10,633 nucleotides of DNA from contig CALQBT020000048.1 in NCBI GenBank assembly GCA_943328885.2, positions 1 to 10,633 on the forward strand, in the 5' to 3' direction. How positions within the stretch are numbered: position 1 is the stretch's first letter; the number at the start of each line of letters is the position of its first letter. Positions 6,910-10,633 of the stretch are shown here, in pieces. Below the pieces are notes generated by a model. It was given only the letters and a program-made list of their open reading frames with translations, made no database searches and was not told where the DNA came from. The position numbers and the translations under genes were made by a program. The stretch comes from Bordetella parapertussis (lineage in GTDB: Bacteria; Pseudomonadota; Gammaproteobacteria; Burkholderiales; Burkholderiaceae_C).

Positions 6910-8988
6910 ATGCCCAGCCCGACCCTCCACGGTGCCATCTCGGTCAACGACATCCGCAGCTTCGCGCTGGTCGGTGCGGCAAGCGCCGGCAAGACCTGTC
7001 TGGCAGAAGCGCTGCTGCTGGCCTCGGGCGCGATCAGCAGCGCCGGCAGCCTGGAGCGCGGCAGCACGGTGAGCGACTTCGACCCGCTCGAGCGCCGCTT
7101 GCAGCATTCACTGAACGCCGCGGTGATGCACACTGAATGGCAGGGCCGCCGAATCCACTTCATCGACACCCCGGGTGCGGCCGATTTGCTGGGCCAGAGC
7201 CTGCCCGCGCTGGCGGCGGTCGACACCGCGGCGCTGGTGATCGACGCGGTCAAGGGCATCGAACCGATGACACGCCGGATGATGAGGCTGGCTGCCGAGC
7301 GCGGCCTGGACCAGCTGCTGATCGTCAACAAGATCGATGTCCCGGGGCTTGACCTGGGGGCGCTGCTGACGCAGATCCAGGCCGAATTCGGCCGCCGATG
7401 CCTGCCGCTGAACCTGCCGCTGACCGAGGCCGGCCGCACCGGGGTCGTCGACTGCTTCTATCAGCGCCACGGCCACAGCGACTTCGGCCCGGTCGAGGCC
7501 GCGCACCGCGCCTTGGTCGAGCAAGTCGTCGAGGTCGACGCGCGATTCGTCGAGCGCTACCTCGAGGACGGCGATGTCGACGCCGCCGCGCTGCATGCGC
7601 CGCTCGAGCAAGCGCTGCGCGAGGGCCACCTGATCCCGGTCTGCTTCGTCTCGGCGCAAAGCGGCGCCGGCGTGGCCGAATTGCTCGACGTGATCGCCCA
7701 TTTGCTGCCCAACCCCGGCGAGTGCAACCCACCCAGCTTCCTGAAAGGCGAGGGCGACGCGGCGACACCGATCCAGTCGCTGCCCGACCCCGCGCGCCAT
7801 GTGCTAGCCCATGTCTTCAAGCTCAGCGCCGACCCTTATGTCGGCAAACTCGGCGTGCTACGCGTGCACCAAGGCACGGTCAGCGCCGGCTGCCAGCTCT
7901 ATGTCGGCGACGGCCGCAAGCCGATCAGGGTCGCTCACTTGTACCGGCTGCAGGGCAAATCGCAGCTCGAGGTGACGCAGGCCTTGCCAGGCGAGCTGTG
8001 CGCCATCGCCAAGGTCGACGAGCTGCATTTCGACGCGGTGCTGCACGACGCTGCCGAGGACGACCACCTCCACCTCAAACCGCTGCCGTTTCCCACCCCG
8101 GTGCACGGTCTGGCGATCACGCCGCGTCGACGCGGCGACGAGCAAAGGCTGTGGGAGATCCTGACCAAGCTGGTCGATGAAGACCCCTGTTTGCGACTGG
8201 CGCACGAGCTCAACACCAACGAGACCGTCGTCTACGGCCTGGGCGAGTTGCATCTGCGCCTGCTGCTGGAGCGGCTGCGCGACGTGCAGCGCTTCGAGGT
8301 CGAGACCCACCCGCCGCGCATCGCTTACCGCGAAACCATCACCGCTGCGGCCCAAGGCCATTACCGGCACAAGAAGCAAAGCGGCGGTGCCGGCCAGTTT
8401 GGCGAGGTCTGGCTGCGGGTCGATCCGCTGCCGCGTTCCCACGGCGCCAGCGTCGCCTTCGAATTCGTCGACGCGATCAAGGGCGGCACGATTCCCGGCG
8501 CCTACATCCCGGCGGTCGAAAAAGGCGTTCGCGAAGCGATGGCGGCTGGCGCGATCTCGGGCCACCCGGTCGTCGACCTGCGCGTGACCTTGTTCGACGG
8601 CAAGCACCACAGCGTCGACAGCAAGGAAATTGCGTTCGTGACCGCCGGCCGCAAAGCCTTTTTGGCAGCGGTCCGGGAGGCCCGCCCCATCGTTCTCGAA
8701 CCCATCGTCGATGTCGAGGTCGACGTGCCCGAGGCCGCGATAGGCGACATCACCGGTGACCTGGCCTCGCACCGAGGCCGGGTCGCAGGCAGCGAGCAGG
8801 CCGCCGCGGGCCAGATGCTGATCCGAGCCCAGGTGCCGTTGTCAGAACTGGCCGGCTACCAGACCCGGCTCAACGCGATGACCCGCGGCGAAGGTCGCTA
8901 CACGCTGGCGCTGGCGCATTACGAAGCGGTGCCGCCCGCGCTGCAGCAGCAACTGATGGCAGGCTACACGGTACGCGACGAGGCTTGA
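6910..8988 (+). CDS. Elongation factor G-like translational GTPase (EF-G paralogue)
   Basis: This is a 692-residue full-length EF-G-type protein, presumably ribosome-associated, with all five EF-G domains. In the G domain the P-loop GAASAGKT is at 22-29, DTPG at 86-89, NKID at 140-143 and SAQ at 248-250. Domain II starts near 292, and domain III carries GELHL (445-449). Domain IV has SGGAGQFG (491-498), IPGAYIPAVEKG (528-539) and the tip region HHSVDS (566-571). Domain V carries GDITGDLASHRG (612-623). The VSDFDP box (54-59) and the P-loop form match the divergent EF-G-like group (often fusA2; conserved-domain type cd04170 as I recall) rather than housekeeping FusA. The His of DTPGHVD is A90 here, and the switch-I Thr position appears to be Q65, so hydrolysis may be altered. 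No rpsL, rpsG or tuf genes flank it, unlike a str-operon fusA. A true translocase is less likely, and its role is unknown. Confidence 0.93.
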   Translation: MPSPTLHGAISVNDIRSFALVGAASAGKTCLAEALLLASGAISSAGSLERGSTVSDFDPLERRLQHSLNAAVMHTEWQGRRIHFIDTPGAADLLGQSLPALAAVDTAALVIDAVKGIEPMTRRMMRLAAERGLDQLLIVNKIDVPGLDLGALLTQIQAEFGRRCLPLNLPLTEAGRTGVVDCFYQRHGHSDFGPVEAAHRALVEQVVEVDARFVERYLEDGDVDAAALHAPLEQALREGHLIPVCFVSAQSGAGVAELLDVIAHLLPNPGECNPPSFLKGEGDAATPIQSLPDPARHVLAHVFKLSADPYVGKLGVLRVHQGTVSAGCQLYVGDGRKPIRVAHLYRLQGKSQLEVTQALPGELCAIAKVDELHFDAVLHDAAEDDHLHLKPLPFPTPVHGLAITPRRRGDEQRLWEILTKLVDEDPCLRLAHELNTNETVVYGLGELHLRLLLERLRDVQRFEVETHPPRIAYRETITAAAQGHYRHKKQSGGAGQFGEVWLRVDPLPRSHGASVAFEFVDAIKGGTIPGAYIPAVEKGVREAMAAGAISGHPVVDLRVTLFDGKHHSVDSKEIAFVTAGRKAFLAAVREARPIVLEPIVDVEVDVPEAAIGDITGDLASHRGRVAGSEQAAAGQMLIRAQVPLSELAGYQTRLNAMTRGEGRYTLALAHYEAVPPALQQQLMAGYTVRDEA

Positions 8989-9057
8989 TCATCGGCCCGG
9001 CTGGCGCCGCTCAAGCCGGCACCTCGACAGCCGATATGCAGCCCATATTCCGACCAC

Positions 9058-9062
9058 AAGAG
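9058..9062 (+). promoter_or_regulatory. Probable ribosome binding site of the HDOD gene
   Basis: AAGAG lies 7 bases before ATG 9070. An in-frame TGA at 9064-9066, two codons before the ATG, rules out any earlier start. Confidence 0.55.
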
Positions 9063-9069
9063 TTGACCC

Positions 9070-9927
9070 ATGAGCAGGGCCCCCGACCTACCCGAACCCG
9101 CAGGCTTCATCAGCCTGGCGCCGCCCGATGTGGCCAGCTGGGCCACGGCCTTCGAACGGCGCGACATCCCGGTGCTGGCGACCACCATCCAGGCGCTGGA
9201 CGGTCTGCGCGCCAACGAGGACGCGGTCGATGCCCATTCGCTGGCCGACACGCTGGCGGCCGACCCACTGATGACGCTCAAGCTGCTGCGCCATGTCGCC
9301 ACGCTGCGCGGCGAGCGCGAGCGCTCCGACCCCGAAACTGCCACCGAAGCGCTGGTGATGCTGGGGATCACGCCATTCTTCCGCGATTTCGCCCACCTCA
9401 GCGCGGTCGAACAGCGCCTGGCCGGGCAGACCGCCGCCCAGGCCGGGCTGAACCGGGTGCTGCGACGCGCCCACCGCGCAGCCCGCTTTGCGCTGGGATT
9501 TGCGGTGCACCGGCAGGACCACGACGCCGCGCTGATCCACGAAGCCGCTCTGCTGCACGGCTTCGCCGAAATGCTGTTGTGGCTGCATGCGCCGTCACTG
9601 GCGTTGGCAGTGCTCATGCGCCAGCGCGAGCAGCCCGGATTGCGGTCGCGCGCCGCACAGCGCGAGCTGTTGCACATCGAGCTCGGCGAGCTGCAGCAAG
9701 CGCTGATGAAAACCTGGCGCCTGCCCGAACTGCTGGTGCGCATCAGCGATGGCCGCGACAGCCCGCTGACCCAGGTGCGCAACGTGCAGCTGGCGATCCG
9801 GCTGGCCCGCCACAGCGAACAGGGCTGGGACAACCCGGCATTGCCCGACGATGTGGCGGCCATCGCCGAACTGCTCAATCTCGCGCCGGAGCCGACGCTG
9901 CACCTGCTGCACAGCCTGAGCCTGTAA
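9070..9927 (+). CDS. HDOD-domain protein (putative signalling protein)
   Basis: HDOD proteins are non-catalytic relatives of HD phosphohydrolases, thought to act as regulatory or scaffolding modules in bacterial signalling. No enzyme reaction can be assigned. The protein has 285 residues with no signal peptide or membrane segment, so it is probably cytosolic. The HDOD core runs from about 32 to 250. IPVLATTIQAL (33-43) and LADTLAADPLMTLKLLRHVA (58-77) are the typical first helices, followed by TEALVMLGITPFFRDFA (92-108) and HEAALLHGFAEMLLW (157-171). At the place where relatives usually have His-Asp, it reads His-Gly (163-164). It begins 81 bases after the EF-G-like gene on the same strand, so it is plausibly cotranscribed, but no functional link is known. 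The start is fixed by an in-frame stop just upstream. I remember similar proteins from Burkholderiales, which supports the taxonomic guess. Confidence 0.85.
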   Translation: MSRAPDLPEPAGFISLAPPDVASWATAFERRDIPVLATTIQALDGLRANEDAVDAHSLADTLAADPLMTLKLLRHVATLRGERERSDPETATEALVMLGITPFFRDFAHLSAVEQRLAGQTAAQAGLNRVLRRAHRAARFALGFAVHRQDHDAALIHEAALLHGFAEMLLWLHAPSLALAVLMRQREQPGLRSRAAQRELLHIELGELQQALMKTWRLPELLVRISDGRDSPLTQVRNVQLAIRLARHSEQGWDNPALPDDVAAIAELLNLAPEPTLHLLHSLSL

Positions 9928-9936
9928 CCCAGCAAT

Positions 9937-10633
9937 TCAGCGCATGCGGACGTTTCGTGGTACCGCGCCGACCCGGCGCAACACCTCGTTCAACACCGCC
10001 GGATCGAACACCATCTGCACATGCGCCACGCCGTCGAGGTGGCGGTTGTCGGCACCTTCGAGCATCGCCGAACTGGCCGGCATCACCACGTTGTCGGCAT
10101 GGCTGTAGAAACAGGTGAAACGCGCAAGGCGCTGCGGCGCCTCGCTCGCCGCCAGCGCCGCCAGCCAGCTGCTGCCGCGCCGCATCTGGCGCGCGTTGGC
10201 GCCGGCCCCGAAACGCGCAAGCCAGGTGCCCTGGTGCGGCGTGCCTATCGTCACGACGCCGAGCACGCGCGCATCGGCAGCTTGGCTGTCCGCCTGCGCC
10301 GCCAGCCAGGCCCGCGCGACCAAACCGCCCATGCTGTGCCCCACCAGCAGCGGCGTCCGGCCGCTGCGTCGCGTCAGTTCGAGCACCGCCGCGTCGACCG
10401 CCGGCAAGCAGCGGTCGATGCTGCCGAATGCCGGCTCAAGCGTCAGCGCGGTGCAGGGCACACCGAGTTCGCGCAGCCGCCGCAGCCAGGGCGTCCACAG
10501 GCCTCGGTTGCAGCCATAACCGTGCAACAGCAGCACGCCAACGCGGCCAGGCTGGCCCGGCACATCACGCTCCCGGTTTGCAGCGAAAGGCTGACGCCAG
10601 CCAAACACCCGCCAAGCAGTGATCACCTCGCCG
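9937..10633 (-). CDS. Alpha/beta hydrolase (lipase/esterase-like), N-terminus cut by right window edge
   Basis: This is a serine hydrolase of the alpha/beta fold, likely acting on an ester or lipid; the substrate is unknown. Counting from the GTG at 10626, the oxyanion-hole motif HGYGCN is at 35-40 and the nucleophile elbow GHSMGG at 96-101, with S98. Then come TIGTPHQGT (126-134), a likely catalytic D178 in YSHADNVV, and H202 in GVAHV. The spacing fits a Ser-Asp-His triad. The frame stays open to the window edge, and the GTG has no properly spaced ribosome site (GGCGAG abuts it). I therefore treat the gene as 5'-truncated rather than starting at 10626. Burkholderiales relatives that I remember carry extra N-terminal sequence, often with membrane segments, which would lie outside. 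It is convergent with the HDOD gene, with 9 bases between the stop codons. Confidence 0.88.
   Translation of the reverse strand, partial: GEVITAWRVFGWRQPFAANRERDVPGQPGRVGVLLLHGYGCNRGLWTPWLRRLRELGVPCTALTLEPAFGSIDRCLPAVDAAVLELTRRSGRTPLLVGHSMGGLVARAWLAAQADSQAADARVLGVVTIGTPHQGTWLARFGAGANARQMRRGSSWLAALAASEAPQRLARFTCFYSHADNVVMPASSAMLEGADNRHLDGVAHVQMVFDPAVLNEVLRRVGAVPRNVRMR

Noticed and set aside
6708..7439. Minus-strand open frame (243 codons) overlapping the control region and the start of the EF-G-like gene
   Set aside because: It is Ser/Arg/Ala-rich with no domain, and it is antisense to a clear EF-G G domain that has its own strong ribosome site.
6910..8988. EF-G-like gene as the housekeeping fusA or as a TetM-type ribosome protection protein
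   Set aside because: No rpsL, rpsG or tuf neighbours are present, and the P-loop and switch sequences belong to the divergent EF-G-like group. Both canonical EF-G and TetM-type proteins keep the HxDAGKT-like P-loop that is missing here.
8997..9019. CCGGCT/AGCCGG stem-loop after the EF-G-like stop, as a terminator
   Set aside because: The stem is only 6 base pairs with an 11-base loop and no T run. It may be chance, and the next gene follows on the same strand after 81 bases.
10624..10626. GTG as the true start of the alpha/beta hydrolase
   Set aside because: The frame remains open to the window edge, no correctly spaced ribosome site precedes the GTG, and remembered relatives have extra N-terminal sequence. 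The gene is treated as truncated.

Overview
The window is visibly GC-rich, gene-dense chromosomal DNA. It most resembles a betaproteobacterium of the order Burkholderiales, in the Rubrivivax/Leptothrix/Ideonella neighbourhood. This is inferred from strong G/C third-position codon use, an EF-G-like paralogue, an HDOD protein and an alpha/beta hydrolase whose sequences look like families I remember from that group. No search was run. There are seven protein genes, two of them cut by the window edges. I see no rRNA, tRNA, insertion sequence, phage gene or CRISPR array.

Left block (1-6626, all on the minus strand): a complete tripartite RND multidrug efflux operon, transcribed right to left. The order is periplasmic adaptor lipoprotein (6626-5397), HAE1-type RND pump (5381-2214), then NodT/OprM-type outer-membrane factor (2217-802). 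The pump and outer-membrane factor overlap by 4 bases. A ribokinase gene follows after 48 bases and runs off the left edge. The first three genes encode one envelope-spanning machine. The ribokinase is probably a downstream passenger, because no ribose transport gene is visible.

Centre (6627-6909): a 283-base divergent control region between the efflux operon and an EF-G-like gene. It holds a plausible but unproven promoter, a GC hairpin and a strong Shine-Dalgarno for the rightward gene, plus weak inverted repeats. No TetR- or MarR-type regulator gene lies next to the pump.

Right block: the EF-G-like GTPase (6910-8988, plus) and an HDOD-domain protein (9070-9927, plus) are probably cotranscribed. 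Converging on them, with only 9 bases between, is an alpha/beta hydrolase (10633-9937, minus) whose N-terminus lies outside the window.

I find no convincing new multi-gene system. The observation most worth following is that the EF-G-like protein has lost several G-domain residues that canonical EF-G uses for GTP hydrolysis. It also sits divergently from a drug-efflux operon.
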